A stretch of DNA of 64,000 bases from Sphingomonas changbaiensis NBRC 104936 (GCF_000974765.1 NZ_BBWU01000028.1:1-64000); one strand, 5' to 3'. Positions 51,710 to 60,617 are shown, counted from the stretch's first letter. Notes: generated from the sequence alone by a model not told the origin. Numbers and translations: made by a program.

Positions 51710-52417
51710 GTGACGGCTCCCAACATCCTGCTGGTCGAGGACGACCCGCCGCTTCGCACGCTGGTAGCGCGGGCGCTGAAGGAGAACGGGTTCGCGGTGC
51801 GCGCCGCCTCCGCCGCGCCCGAAATGTGGGCCGCGTTCGAAAGCGGGCCGGTCGACCTGGTACTGCTCGATATCATGCTGCCGGGCACCAGCGGCTATGA
51901 CCTGTGCCGGGCGCTGCGCCAGCGCAGCCAGGCGCCGATCATCTTCATCAGCGCCAGGGACAGCGAGACCGACCGCGTGATCGGGCTGGAGCTCGGCGCC
52001 GACGATTACCTGCCCAAGCCGTTCGGCACGCGCGAGCTGGTCGCGCGCGTGCGCGCCGTTCTGCGCCGCCCGCCGCTGGCCGAGGGCGCCGGCGGCAAGC
52101 CCGACGGCATCCGCTTCGACGGCTGGACGGTGAGCCTGCCCCGGCGCGAATTGCTGTCGCCAACCGGCGCCGTCGTCGAGCTGACCGGGGCGGAGTTCGA
52201 CCTGCTGGTCGCGCTCTGCGACAATGCCGGCCGGGTGATCGCGCGCGAGCGGCTGATCGAGCTTTCCCGCGCCCGGCTGGGCGACAGTTCCGATCGCAGC
52301 ATCGATGTGCTGGTCAGCCGGTTGCGCCGCAAGCTTTCCGGCGCCGGCGGGGAGGCGCCGATCCTGACCGTGCGCGGCATCGGCTATATGCTGAACACGG
52401 GCGTAGAACGGGTGTGA
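51710..52417 (+). CDS. OmpR-family response regulator
   Basis: The 235-residue regulator has a receiver with VEDDPPLRTL (acidic pair), VLLDIMLPGTSGYD (phospho-Asp), ISARD and LPKPF (Lys), and a C-terminal winged helix with LTGAEFDLLVALCDNAGRVIARERL and DRSIDVLVSRLRRKL, VRGIGYML. The start is GTG 51710. It overlaps the sensor kinase gene as GTGA, forming a two-component operon. Confidence 0.93.
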   Translation: MTAPNILLVEDDPPLRTLVARALKENGFAVRAASAAPEMWAAFESGPVDLVLLDIMLPGTSGYDLCRALRQRSQAPIIFISARDSETDRVIGLELGADDYLPKPFGTRELVARVRAVLRRPPLAEGAGGKPDGIRFDGWTVSLPRRELLSPTGAVVELTGAEFDLLVALCDNAGRVIARERLIELSRARLGDSSDRSIDVLVSRLRRKLSGAGGEAPILTVRGIGYMLNTGVERV

Positions 52418-53724
52418 GCCGGCTGCGCCCTTCGCCCGGGCTGATCGGCCGCCTGATCGCGATCCTGCTGCTGACGATGCTGGTCGAATTCGGCATCAGC
52501 ACCCTGTTTTACGAACGCGCCAGCCAATTCTCCGTCCGCGACGACGAGGCGCGGCGACTGGCCGAGCATCTGGTCATTGCCGAGCGGCTGCTGGGCGAGC
52601 GCGCCCCGCCCGAGCGGCCCTCGCTCGCGGCCGAGCTGACCACCGACCGCTATCTGGTCCGCTGGAGTCCAGCGCCGCCGCAGACGCCCGCGATCGCGCC
52701 GTCGCTGGACGGCATGCGCCGCCAGGTGCTGGCCTGGGAACCGGGCCTCAGCGAGAACGCCATGACGCTGTGGCTCGCCTCGCCGGGGCGGCGGCCGATG
52801 ATCGCCGGCATGCTGCGGCTGCCGGACGGGTCGTGGATGGCGTTCCAGACGCTGCACGCGCTCGACGGGCTGAACCTGGGCGCGGAGCGCGTGCTGCTGG
52901 CGCTGATCCCCGCGCTGGGCCTGATGCTGGTCGGCGGGCTGCTGGTCCGGCTGGCGCTGAAGCCGCTCCAGAGCCTCGCCGTCGCCGCCGACCGCGTTGG
53001 GCATGGCGGCGAAGCGCAGGTACCGGAACAGGGGCCGCGCGAAGTCGCGACCGTGATCCGCGCGTTCAACCGGATGCAGGCGCGCATCCACCAGCTGATC
53101 GCCAACCGCACCCAGGCGCTCGCGGCGGTCGGCCACGATTTTCGCACCCCCCTCGCCCGCCTGCGCCTGCGCGCCGAGGGAGTCGCCGACGACGCGACTC
53201 GGACGGCGATCGAAGCCGACATCGCCGAGATGGAAGCGATGACGGACTCGCTGCTTGCCTATCTGGGCGGCGAGAACGACCCCGAGGCGCCGATCGCCAG
53301 CGACATCGCGATCCTGTGCGCGACCTTGGCCGATGACGCATCGGATCGCGGATATGATGTGGCTTATGAAGGGCCGGTGCACCTCGAAGCCAAAGTGCGG
53401 CCGCTCGGGCTGAAGCGCGCGGTCTCCAACCTGATCGACAATGCGATCCACCACGGCAACCGCATCGTCGTCCGCGTGATCGAAGACCGCCAGACGATCA
53501 CGATCGCGGTCGAGGACGACGGCCCCGGCCTGCCCGAGGATCGCATGGCCGATGTGCTTCAGCCCTTCGTCCGCCTGGAATCCGCAAGGCCCCGCGACAC
53601 GGTCGGCTTCGGCCTGGGCCTTCCCATCGTCGCGCGTGCCGTCGAACGCGAAGGCGGCGAGCTGCGGCTGGGCAACCGGCCGGAAGGTGGGTTGAAGGCC
53701 GAGATCGTGCTGAAGCGCAGGTGA
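52414..53724 (+). CDS. Membrane sensor histidine kinase
   Basis: The 436-residue kinase has two membrane helices (LIGRLIAILLLTMLVEFGIS and RVLLALIPALGLMLVGGLLV) around a 115-residue periplasmic loop, a HAMP linker, HisKA with ALAAVGHDFRTPLARLRLR (His in GHDFRTP) and HATPase with NLIDNAIHHG, EDDGPGLPED and VGFGLGLPIVARAV. This EnvZ-like type pairs with OmpR regulators. GTG 52414 is chosen for the GTGA coupling. The stimulus is unknown. Confidence 0.92.
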   Translation: MSRLRPSPGLIGRLIAILLLTMLVEFGISTLFYERASQFSVRDDEARRLAEHLVIAERLLGERAPPERPSLAAELTTDRYLVRWSPAPPQTPAIAPSLDGMRRQVLAWEPGLSENAMTLWLASPGRRPMIAGMLRLPDGSWMAFQTLHALDGLNLGAERVLLALIPALGLMLVGGLLVRLALKPLQSLAVAADRVGHGGEAQVPEQGPREVATVIRAFNRMQARIHQLIANRTQALAAVGHDFRTPLARLRLRAEGVADDATRTAIEADIAEMEAMTDSLLAYLGGENDPEAPIASDIAILCATLADDASDRGYDVAYEGPVHLEAKVRPLGLKRAVSNLIDNAIHHGNRIVVRVIEDRQTITIAVEDDGPGLPEDRMADVLQPFVRLESARPRDTVGFGLGLPIVARAVEREGGELRLGNRPEGGLKAEIVLKRR

Positions 53725-53851
53725 CGATCCCGGCGGCAGCAAATCCATAGTCGCGGCACAGGACCAACAATGGCAATGTAGCGTCTGCTCGCCCTGGCTC
53801 TCCTGGACCGGATGCCAGCGGCCGCCGACTGGCTGAAAAGGAGCCCGCCAG

Positions 53852-54394
53852 ATGAAGCCCTATGTGATCGGCGCTGCCGTTCTCGCCAGTCTCGCCACGG
53901 CGCAGCCTGCGGCCGCGCGGAACGAGCAGGCCTGGGATGATGCGGGAAGCGCGGTCCGGGACGCGCTCGTCGCAGTATCGCTGGGTCTTCCCGCCGTAAA
54001 AGGCGACTGGCGCGGCGACCTCCAGGCCGCCGAAAGCCTCGGGGCTGCGGCGCTGGTCACCTATGGGCTGAAGGAAACCTTCCCTGAGCGCCGGCCCGAT
54101 GGAAGCGATCGCAAGAGCTTCCCTTCAGGGCACACCTCCGTCTCCTTCGCCGCCGCCGCGACGCTCGAGAACCGATATGGTTGGCAGGTCGGCCTTCCCG
54201 CTCAGCTCGCCGCCTTGTTCGTGGGCGTGTCCCGGATCGAAGCACGCAAGCACCACTGGTATGATGTGGTCGCAGGCGCGGCGATCGGCGAAACCTCGGG
54301 ATTTCTCCTGACGTCTCGCCACGACACCGGCGTCCACGTGCTGCCTTGGGGCGACACCAGGAGCGTCGGCGCGACCGCGCTGATGCGCTTCTAG
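53852..54394 (+). CDS. PAP2-family phosphatase
   Basis: The 180-residue exported or membrane protein has a signal sequence (MKPYVIGAAVLASLATAQPAAA) and the three PAP2 motifs: KETFPERRP, SFPSGHTS and SRIEARKHHWYDVVAG. Lipid or undecaprenyl phosphatase activity in the envelope is likely. AAAAGGAG precedes ATG 53852. It is monocistronic by context. Confidence 0.9.
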   Translation: MKPYVIGAAVLASLATAQPAAARNEQAWDDAGSAVRDALVAVSLGLPAVKGDWRGDLQAAESLGAAALVTYGLKETFPERRPDGSDRKSFPSGHTSVSFAAAATLENRYGWQVGLPAQLAALFVGVSRIEARKHHWYDVVAGAAIGETSGFLLTSRHDTGVHVLPWGDTRSVGATALMRF

Positions 54395-54831
54395 CTTCGC
54401 CGCTTCACGACGGGCACCTCGAACAGCGAACCGTGCCCAGCGTCTCTTCAAGGTCCGCTAAGGGTGGAAAGCGGACGTTCCCCTCTCCCCTTGCGGGAGA
54501 GGGCGACTCGGCGCAGCCGAGCGGGGAGAGGGGGCGAGCCGCAGGCTCGCGCGGCGCCAAGCGCCGCACCCCTCTCTAAGCTTTGCTAGGCAGCAAGCTG
54601 CCAAGCAAAGCTATTCTCTCCCGCAAGGGGAGAGAAGTTGATGCCTGCAATGGGTCGATGACCGACATAGTTCTCTCAATTGAATGAAAGCGGGCATTTG
54701 GTCCCGGAATCCCCGGGGCGACCACGGCTCGCCCCAACTGGCGCACTGCCCCGCAACACTTCCTTACAATCCAGCCGAACGCCGGAAACAGCCACGCGCT
54801 AGCTCCTCTTCGCACATTGAGGAGTAGCAAA
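54395..54831. other. Intergenic region containing a MITE-like element
   Basis: No gene is supported in these 437 bases. The main content is the palindromic element at 54483-54634. The rest includes GC-rich spacer and the promoter-proximal region of the carbonic anhydrase gene, with GAGGAG as its ribosome site (54819-54824). Confidence 0.6.
54483..54634. repeat. MITE-like element with 19-bp perfect terminal inverted repeats
   Basis: CTCTCCCCTTGCGGGAGAG (54483-54501) and its exact reverse complement (54616-54634) bound 152 bp filled with hairpins: CTCGGC/GCCGAG, GCGAGCC/GGCTCGC, GCGGCGC/GCGCCGC and a nested AGCTTTGCT/AGCAAAGCT stem. It has no coding capacity. It is related in design to 22262-22384 and may be mobilised in trans. 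Confidence 0.78.
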
Positions 54832-55524
54832 GTGAATGAGCTGATCGGACGCGTTCTCGATTTCCGGCGTGACGTCTTCCCCATCCGTTCGGACCTGTAC
54901 GAGCGGCTGGCAACCGACGGGCAGAGCCCGAAGGCGCTGATGATCTCGTGCGCGGATTCGCGCGTGGTGCCGGAGGAAATCCTGCGCGCACAGCCGGGCG
55001 AGGTGTTCGTGTGCCGCAACGCGGGCAACATCGTCCCGCCCTTTGCGCAGGCGCTCGGCGGCGTCACCTCCACAGTCGAATATGCGGTCGTGGCGCTGGG
55101 CGTGCGCGACATCATCGTGTGCGGCCATTCGGACTGCGGCGCGATGAAGGCGCTGATCAATCCCGAGCTGCTGGCCGACATGCCGAACGTGGCCGCCTGG
55201 CTGCGCCACAGCCTTGCCGCGCGTCAGGTCCTGGACGGCGGCTATGCGGACCTGTCGCCACAGGAGAAGCATCGCGCGGCGGCGCTGGAGAATGTCGTCG
55301 TCCAGCTGACGCACCTGCGCACGCATCCGTCGGTCGCGGCCGGCATCGCGCGCGGCGAGCTGACCCTGCACGGCTGGTATTTCGACATCCACGCCGGCGA
55401 AGTGCTCGCGCTGGACGGCGACACCGGCCATTTCCGCCCGATCGAGCATGACAGGCCGGTGCCGGTCGCGCTGGCTGCCGCGCCGCGCTGGGCGGCCTCC
55501 CCCCAGGCGGAGGCGGCGGAATGA
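54832..55524 (+). CDS. Beta-class carbonic anhydrase
   Basis: This enzyme interconverts CO2 and bicarbonate. The 230-residue protein has the zinc ligands Cys40 and Asp42 (MISCADSRV), His99 and Cys102 (VCGHSDCGAM), and RNAGNIVPPF, all hallmarks of the beta class. GTG 54832 has GAGGAG seven bases upstream; the TTG at 54817 overlaps that site and is rejected. ATGA overlap with the SulP gene suggests a coupled bicarbonate system. Confidence 0.94.
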   Translation: MNELIGRVLDFRRDVFPIRSDLYERLATDGQSPKALMISCADSRVVPEEILRAQPGEVFVCRNAGNIVPPFAQALGGVTSTVEYAVVALGVRDIIVCGHSDCGAMKALINPELLADMPNVAAWLRHSLAARQVLDGGYADLSPQEKHRAAALENVVVQLTHLRTHPSVAAGIARGELTLHGWYFDIHAGEVLALDGDTGHFRPIEHDRPVPVALAAAPRWAASPQAEAAE

Positions 55525-57041
55525 CCAGGCCGGGCGTGTCGCGGCCGTCCCTCGCTGCCCTGCCGCGCGACTTCGCATCGTCGATCGTCGTGTTCCTGGT
55601 CGCGATGCCGCTCTGCATGGGCATCGCGATCGCCTCGGGCGTACCGCCTGAAAAAGGGCTGATCACCGGCATTATCGGCGGGCTCGTCGTCGGCGCGCTC
55701 GCCGGATCGCCGCTGCAGGTGAGCGGCCCCGCCGCCGGCCTGGCGGTGATCGTGTTCGAGCTGGTGCGCGACTTTGGCCTCAGCGTGCTCGGGCCGATCC
55801 TGATCCTGGCCGGCGCGATCCAATTCGCGGCGGGCGTGCTGAAGGTCGGCGTCTGGTTTCGCGCAATTTCGCCCGCCGTGGTGCACGGCATGCTGGCCGG
55901 CATCGGCGTGCTGATCGTCGTCGGCCAATTCCATGTGCTGTTCGACGCAAAGCCGCTGCCGAACGGGCTCGCGAACCTGGCCGCAATGCCGGGCCGGCTG
56001 CTTGGCCTTGGCAATGGCGGCGCGGCGGGCGCGGAGCTGGCGTTCGCGATCGGCGTGACGACGATCGCGGCGATGCTGGGCTGGGAGCGGCTTCGCCCCG
56101 CGCGGCTGAAGCTGGTGCCGGGCGCGCTGGTCGGCGTGCTCACGGGCACGCTCGTCGCGTTCATCCTGGGCCTGCCGGTCGCGCGCGTGGTGGTTCCCGC
56201 CAACATCACCGGTGCGATCACGCTGCCGACCGGCCTGCTGGAGGCATGGACCAGCCCCGCGATCCTGACGGCGGCATTTGCGATCGCCTTCATCGCCAGC
56301 GCGGAGACGCTGCTGTCGGCCGCCGCGGTGGACAAGATGCACACGGGCGTGCGCACGGATTATAACAAGGAGCTGCGCGCCCAGGGCGTCGGCAACCTGC
56401 TCTGCGGTGCGGCCGGGGGCCTGCCGATGACCGGGGTGATCGTGCGCAGCTCGGCGAACGTGCAGGCAGGCGCCGTCACTCGCGCCTCGACGGTGATGCA
56501 CGGCGCCTGGATCCTCGCGTTCGTTGCGTTGCTTGGCGTCGTGCTGCGCGAAATCCCGATGGCGTCGCTCGCCGCGGTGCTGGTCGTGACCGGCTGGCGG
56601 CTGGTCCATGTCGGCCATGTGAAGAGCCTGTTCCGCCACTATGGCGTGCTGCCGGCATTGATCTGGGCGACGACCCTGGTGGTGGTGGTGGCCGAGGATT
56701 TGCTGACCGGCGTGCTCGTGGGCATCGGTCTGTCGCTGCTGGAACTGCTGCCCCACGCCCGCCGCCTGAAGCTGCGCGTCGCCGCGGATCGGGAGGGCGA
56801 CGCCCATGCAATCCGGCTGCACGGCGTCGCCAGCTTCCTGACGCTGCCGAAGCTGTCGGCCGCGCTGGAAGCGGCGCCCGCCTCCGCGCCGGTCACGCTG
56901 GACCTGAGCGCGCTGGAGGCGGTCGACCACACCTCCGCCGAAATGATCCGCGACTGGTTCCAGCGACGAAAGCTCCTCGGCGTCGAGGCGCAGGTGACCG
57001 GTCATGACGGACGACTGAAGGCGTTGGGGGCGCTGGCCTAG
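55521..57041 (+). CDS. SulP family anion transporter, probably bicarbonate
   Basis: The 506-residue transporter has about ten to twelve membrane helices (for example FASSIVVFLVAMPLCMGIAIA, TSPAILTAAFAIAFIASAETLLSA) and a C-terminal STAS domain from about 420. The motif SAAAVDKMHTGVRTDYNKELRAQGVGN is the SulP signature region. Coupling with a carbonic anhydrase gene by ATGA overlap favours bicarbonate rather than sulfate as substrate, as in BicA-like systems. It ends before a bidirectional hairpin. Confidence 0.92.
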   Translation: MTRPGVSRPSLAALPRDFASSIVVFLVAMPLCMGIAIASGVPPEKGLITGIIGGLVVGALAGSPLQVSGPAAGLAVIVFELVRDFGLSVLGPILILAGAIQFAAGVLKVGVWFRAISPAVVHGMLAGIGVLIVVGQFHVLFDAKPLPNGLANLAAMPGRLLGLGNGGAAGAELAFAIGVTTIAAMLGWERLRPARLKLVPGALVGVLTGTLVAFILGLPVARVVVPANITGAITLPTGLLEAWTSPAILTAAFAIAFIASAETLLSAAAVDKMHTGVRTDYNKELRAQGVGNLLCGAAGGLPMTGVIVRSSANVQAGAVTRASTVMHGAWILAFVALLGVVLREIPMASLAAVLVVTGWRLVHVGHVKSLFRHYGVLPALIWATTLVVVVAEDLLTGVLVGIGLSLLELLPHARRLKLRVAADREGDAHAIRLHGVASFLTLPKLSAALEAAPASAPVTLDLSALEAVDHTSAEMIRDWFQRRKLLGVEAQVTGHDGRLKALGALA

Positions 57042-57052
57042 GCTGAATCGCC

Positions 57053-57090
57053 ACGCAGCAATCCTTCCTTCGAGGGGAGGATTGCTGCGT
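57053..57090. terminator. Bidirectional hairpin terminator
   Basis: ACGCAGCAATCC and GGATTGCTGCGT are perfect 12-bp arms with further inner pairing. It sits between convergent SulP and anti-sigma genes. Confidence 0.7.
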
Positions 57091-57106
57091 CAGCGGCGCT
57101 CACGCT

Positions 57107-57865
57107 CTACGTCCCGGACGCTTTCCGAAACGCTGTGCGGAAGGCCTGGAGATCGCCAGAGTCGATGTCGGACACCGCCCAATATTCAAGGCCGCCGGCC
57201 ACCCATCGCGTTAGGCTGTAGCCGTCGCGATGGGTGGTTGCCGCGACCGGCGACGCCAGGGCCGGCGCGGGGCGGACGAACAGGTTGATGCTGTGCAGCC
57301 GGCGGCGATACACAAGCGCCGCGACCGGCCGGCCGTCGAGATAGTCGAGCCGCCCGCCGACCAGCGGGAACCCTTGCGGCGCGAGCTCCGCGACCGGCGG
57401 CGCGAAGTCGACGCGCCCGTTGAACCACGGCTTGACCACATGCCGGTCCGACGTCGCGACGTCGACGAGATGGCTGGCCTGGAGCGAGCGGATATGGCCG
57501 GCGATCAGCTGGTCTTGCAGCGCGGTGCTCGTCAGTTGCGGCGCGGCAAACAGCAGGGCCATGCTGGCTGCCAGCGCCCCGATCGCTCCGCCGCCGAACC
57601 AGGGGAGCGTACGAGCGGGCCGGGCCGGCTCGCCTTCCGCTTCCGGGCCGATCATCGCCTCGATGCGCGCGCGCAGCGCCTCCGGTGCGCGGTAGCGCGG
57701 CTCGGCATTGACGAGCTTGGCGCGAACCGCGCGTAGCCGGGCCAGCGTCGCCGCGCAGCCGGGGCAGTCCTGCAGATGGGCTTCGAGCTCCAGCGCGTTC
57801 ATGCTGTCCAGCTCTCCGTCGGCCAGGCTCTGGACCGCCATTTCCCTGTCGATGCACGCGGTCAT
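57107..57865 (-). CDS. Anti-sigma factor with zinc-finger motif
   Basis: The 252-residue protein starts with an anti-sigma zinc domain: His30, Cys34 and Cys37 in LEAHLQDCPGC (HxxxCxxC). A single membrane helix follows (GGGAIGALAASMALLFAAP), then a periplasmic domain with YLDGRPVAALVYRRRLHSINLFV and WVAGGLEYWAVSD. It should hold the cotranscribed ECF sigma factor at the membrane until a signal arrives. ATGA overlap with the sigma gene supports this pairing. Confidence 0.9.
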   Translation of the reverse strand: MTACIDREMAVQSLADGELDSMNALELEAHLQDCPGCAATLARLRAVRAKLVNAEPRYRAPEALRARIEAMIGPEAEGEPARPARTLPWFGGGAIGALAASMALLFAAPQLTSTALQDQLIAGHIRSLQASHLVDVATSDRHVVKPWFNGRVDFAPPVAELAPQGFPLVGGRLDYLDGRPVAALVYRRRLHSINLFVRPAPALASPVAATTHRDGYSLTRWVAGGLEYWAVSDIDSGDLQAFRTAFRKASGT

Positions 57866-58422
57866 GCGGCGGACCCCTCGTCTTCACGCGCCAGCAGCAT
57901 CGTCGCAAGCATCGCCCGCGCCCGCGCCAGCCGCGACATCACGGTGCCGATCGGCGCCCCAGTCAAGGCTGCGATGTCCTTGTACGGCAGCTCCTCCAGC
58001 TCGCGCAGCACCAGCGCCTCGCGGAACGGCTCCGGCAGCGCCTCCACTGTCGCGCGCACCGCCTCCGCGTCCTGCCGCCGCTGGAGGATCGTTTCGGGGT
58101 GCTCGCCGTCCACCGTCTCGGCCTCGATATCGGGCGGCGCGCGGCGATTGGCGCGGGTCCAGTCGAGAAAGCAATTCCGCACGATCGTCAGCAGCCACGC
58201 TTTCTCATTGCCCCGACACGACGCGAAGGCGCGGAAGGCGCGCAGGAACGCGTCCTGAACGATGTCTTCGGCCGCTGCGGGATCGCGTGCGAGGTAACGC
58301 GCATAGCTGTAGGCGGCGTCGAGGTGCGGCAGCACCAGCAGGCGGAAGCGCTCGGCCTGGTCCGGCGCGACCGGAGTCGGCGCCGGACGGCTGAAGACGA
58401 GGCGCGGACGGAAGCCGTTCAC
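57862..58422 (-). CDS. ECF-type sigma-70 factor
   Basis: The 186-residue sigma factor has region 2 (AYSYARYLARDPAAAEDIVQDAFLRAFRAF, NEKAWLLTIVRNCFLDWTR) and region 4 (ALPEPFREALVLRELEELPYKDIA, IGTVMSRLARARAML). It lacks regions 1 and 3, as expected for ECF factors. It lies in a set with anti-sigma, cytochrome c and phosphoesterase genes that recurs in proteobacteria, and may respond to envelope or redox stress. Confidence 0.93.
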   Translation of the reverse strand: MNGFRPRLVFSRPAPTPVAPDQAERFRLLVLPHLDAAYSYARYLARDPAAAEDIVQDAFLRAFRAFASCRGNEKAWLLTIVRNCFLDWTRANRRAPPDIEAETVDGEHPETILQRRQDAEAVRATVEALPEPFREALVLRELEELPYKDIAALTGAPIGTVMSRLARARAMLATMLLAREDEGSAA

Positions 58423-58451
58423 GACTGCCCTGCGACCACGCCGCCCTCCGC

Positions 58452-58859
58452 TCAGCGCTGCTGCGAAAGATAGGCGATGATGTCCGCCCGGTTGTTCGGA
58501 TTGGCAACCGAAAAATACATCTTGGCGCCGGGCACGAGCTTCTGCGGATTGGTCAGCCAGCGGTCGAGCACGTCCGGCGTCCAGACCAGGCCGGATTTCC
58601 GCAGCGCCGTCGAATAGGCGTAGCCGGGCACGCTCGCCGCTGGCCGCCCGACTACGCCGCGATGCCGCGGCCCCACGTCATTCTCGTCCAGCGAATGGCA
58701 GCCCATGCAGCTCTGGTAGAGCTTCTGGCCGACGGCAGCATTGCCGTGCGGCAGTGACGGCGCCGGGGCGGCATGGGCGCTCGCCATCACGACGAACGCC
58801 AAAACGGCGGCGAGGCAGGCGGCCGTGGCGGCGCGCGCAAACGGGATCAGGTTCGGCAT
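58452..58859 (-). CDS. Class I c-type cytochrome
   Basis: The 135-residue protein has a signal peptide (up to MASAHAAPA) and a single haem motif CMGCH (51-55). The distal ligand Met is in VPGAKMYF, typical of cytochrome c-550/c2. GPRHRGVVGRPA and ADIIAYLSQQ complete the fold. It is periplasmic electron transfer. Its gene follows the phosphoesterase and precedes the ECF sigma gene on the same strand. Confidence 0.93.
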   Translation of the reverse strand: MPNLIPFARAATAACLAAVLAFVVMASAHAAPAPSLPHGNAAVGQKLYQSCMGCHSLDENDVGPRHRGVVGRPAASVPGYAYSTALRKSGLVWTPDVLDRWLTNPQKLVPGAKMYFSVANPNNRADIIAYLSQQR

Positions 58860-58868
58860 GGCCGGCCT

Positions 58869-59786
58869 TCAGGCAAGCGGGGTGTCGGTGATCGCGATCG
58901 GCCCTGCCCCCTGGCGGAGCGTCACGCTCCTGAGACCGATCGCGCTGCGGAGTTGCACGGACGGGAGCACAAGCGGCCCGGGGCCGGCTCCCTCGCCCGG
59001 TGCCGGCTGCGGGTAGGCCGTGGAGCGCGCGGTGTGGAAGGTCAGGTCGCCCTCGATCTTCTGCTGGACCTGGTGGATGTGCCCGTTCAGCACCGTCACC
59101 GACCCGAAGCGCTTCAGCAGCGACAACGCCTGCGCCCCGTCCGCCGTCCCCCAGCCCCAGTCCGAGTACAGGTCCCAGAGCGGGAAATGGGCGAAGACGA
59201 TGATCGGTGTCGAAGCCGAGCGCCCGGCCAGGTCTTGGCCAAGCCAGGCGAGCTGCGCCTCGCCAAGCGTGCCCATGCCGCGATCGCCGAGGTGGATCGA
59301 GTTAACCAGCGCGACGAAGTGGGCGCCCCCCGCATCGAAGCTGTACCATCCCTCCCCCCGCGCCGCCCGACCAAAACGGTCGAGGAAGGGGCGCGGGTCG
59401 TTGCCGTCGACGATGTCATGCTCGCCCGGCACGACATGGATCGGAACGCCGAACTCGCCCAGCATCTGCTGCGCCAGGTCGAATTGCTCGGGCGTGGCGA
59501 GGTGGGTGACATCGCCGGTGTGGATGATGAAATCGGGCCGGACCGGCAGCGCCTTCGCCTTGGCGATCACCTCCTTCAGCGTGCCGAGCGGATCAGGGTT
59601 GGCCGGCTTGTTGAAGCCAAGATGCGTGTCGCTGATCTGCAGGAAGCTGAAGCCTGGTTTCGGCGTGGCGCCCAGCGCGGCGTCGAGCGTGATCGAGCCG
59701 GGAATGCCTCCGCCAAGCGTGAAGAGCGCGCCCGTGCCGGCCCAGCCCATGCAGCGCAGCATTCCGCGCCTGTCGAACATATCCAT
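58869..59786 (-). CDS. Metallophosphoesterase, probably exported
   Basis: The 305-residue calcineurin-like enzyme has the metal motifs SDTHLG, HTGDVTH, GEHDIVDG, AHFPLWD and NGHIHQ in the right order. The N-terminus MDMFDRRGMLRCMGWAGTG has a twin-arginine followed by a hydrophobic stretch, suggesting Tat export. GGGAGAGAG precedes ATG 59786. It heads a gene set with cytochrome c and ECF sigma genes. The substrate is unknown. Confidence 0.92.
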   Translation of the reverse strand: MDMFDRRGMLRCMGWAGTGALFTLGGGIPGSITLDAALGATPKPGFSFLQISDTHLGFNKPANPDPLGTLKEVIAKAKALPVRPDFIIHTGDVTHLATPEQFDLAQQMLGEFGVPIHVVPGEHDIVDGNDPRPFLDRFGRAARGEGWYSFDAGGAHFVALVNSIHLGDRGMGTLGEAQLAWLGQDLAGRSASTPIIVFAHFPLWDLYSDWGWGTADGAQALSLLKRFGSVTVLNGHIHQVQQKIEGDLTFHTARSTAYPQPAPGEGAGPGPLVLPSVQLRSAIGLRSVTLRQGAGPIAITDTPLA

Positions 59787-59870
59787 CCGCTCTCTCCCAG
59801 AAGGTTCGGGAGAGAGACGGGACGGATGAGATTTTTATTCCTTCGCCGACCGGGCGAGCGGACGTAGACC

Positions 59871-60617
59871 CTATGCGCTCAGCGGCGCTCTTGAGAACGG
59901 CCCCTTCGTCGACCGCCGCATCGCGATGCCCGCGACCGAAAAGCCGAGCAGCATGAATGCCCAGTTCGACGGCTCGGGAACGCTGGCGGCGAGCGGGAAG
60001 CGGAACAGGAAACTCGCATTCTGCTGGTCGTTGAGCCGGTCGCTGATTCCCGGATCCCCGGAAAGGACCTCGTGATCAGCCGCGCCGAAGGAATAGCCGA
60101 TCACGGTATTCGTGCCCAGGTCCACGAAGGTGGACCCATCGCCATAGGCATATTCAAGCTCGAAGCCGTTCGACGCCCCGACCGGCCGGATGATCAGCTG
60201 CACGGTCGTGAAGTTGTTGTTGTCGAACGTCAGGTCATAGCGCAGCTTGAACGCGTTGGGGTTGTTGAGGGCGTTCGGATCGGGACCGCGATAGAGAAAA
60301 TTGCTGGTCATCGCGTCTGCAAAGGCCGGCGAGAAGACCGTGTTGCCGAACCCCTTCAGCGTCGTTGCGCTGCTGTTGTTGAGATCGGCGCTGCCCAGCG
60401 CGAAAAGCCCGCGGCTGCTGACGAACAGGTTGCTGGTCGGCCCGGCCCCGAAATCGACCGTCAGCCCGAGCGGGATCTCGCAGATATTGTCCGTGCAGTT
60501 CGCGAAATTGATGCCTGTCGTTTCGTCGATGACAGCGCCTCTGCCCCATGCAGCCGTGCCCGCGCCGCAGACGGCACAAAGAAGTGCAGCGAATTTTGCA
60601 AAGTCAGGCACGTGCAT
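59871..60617 (-). CDS. PEPxxWA-CTERM sorting domain protein
   Basis: The 248-residue protein has a signal peptide (FAALLCAVCGAGTAAWG) and ends with VPEPSNWAFMLLGFSVAGIAMRR, the sorting tail. The middle resembles nidogen-like extracellular beta domains, with YDLTFDNNNFTTVQLI and FELEYAYGDGS, and one Cys pair (CTDNIC). Surface localisation is expected. GGAGG lies seven bases before ATG 60617. It is the second such protein in the window. Confidence 0.87.
   Translation of the reverse strand: MHVPDFAKFAALLCAVCGAGTAAWGRGAVIDETTGINFANCTDNICEIPLGLTVDFGAGPTSNLFVSSRGLFALGSADLNNSSATTLKGFGNTVFSPAFADAMTSNFLYRGPDPNALNNPNAFKLRYDLTFDNNNFTTVQLIIRPVGASNGFELEYAYGDGSTFVDLGTNTVIGYSFGAADHEVLSGDPGISDRLNDQQNASFLFRFPLAASVPEPSNWAFMLLGFSVAGIAMRRSTKGPFSRAPLSA

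Noticed and set aside
54576-55181. 201-codon minus-strand frame
   Set aside because: Antisense to the carbonic anhydrase gene and running through the palindromic element. No family resemblance.
55242-57005. 587-codon minus-strand open frame
   Set aside because: Antisense to the SulP transporter gene, no motif.
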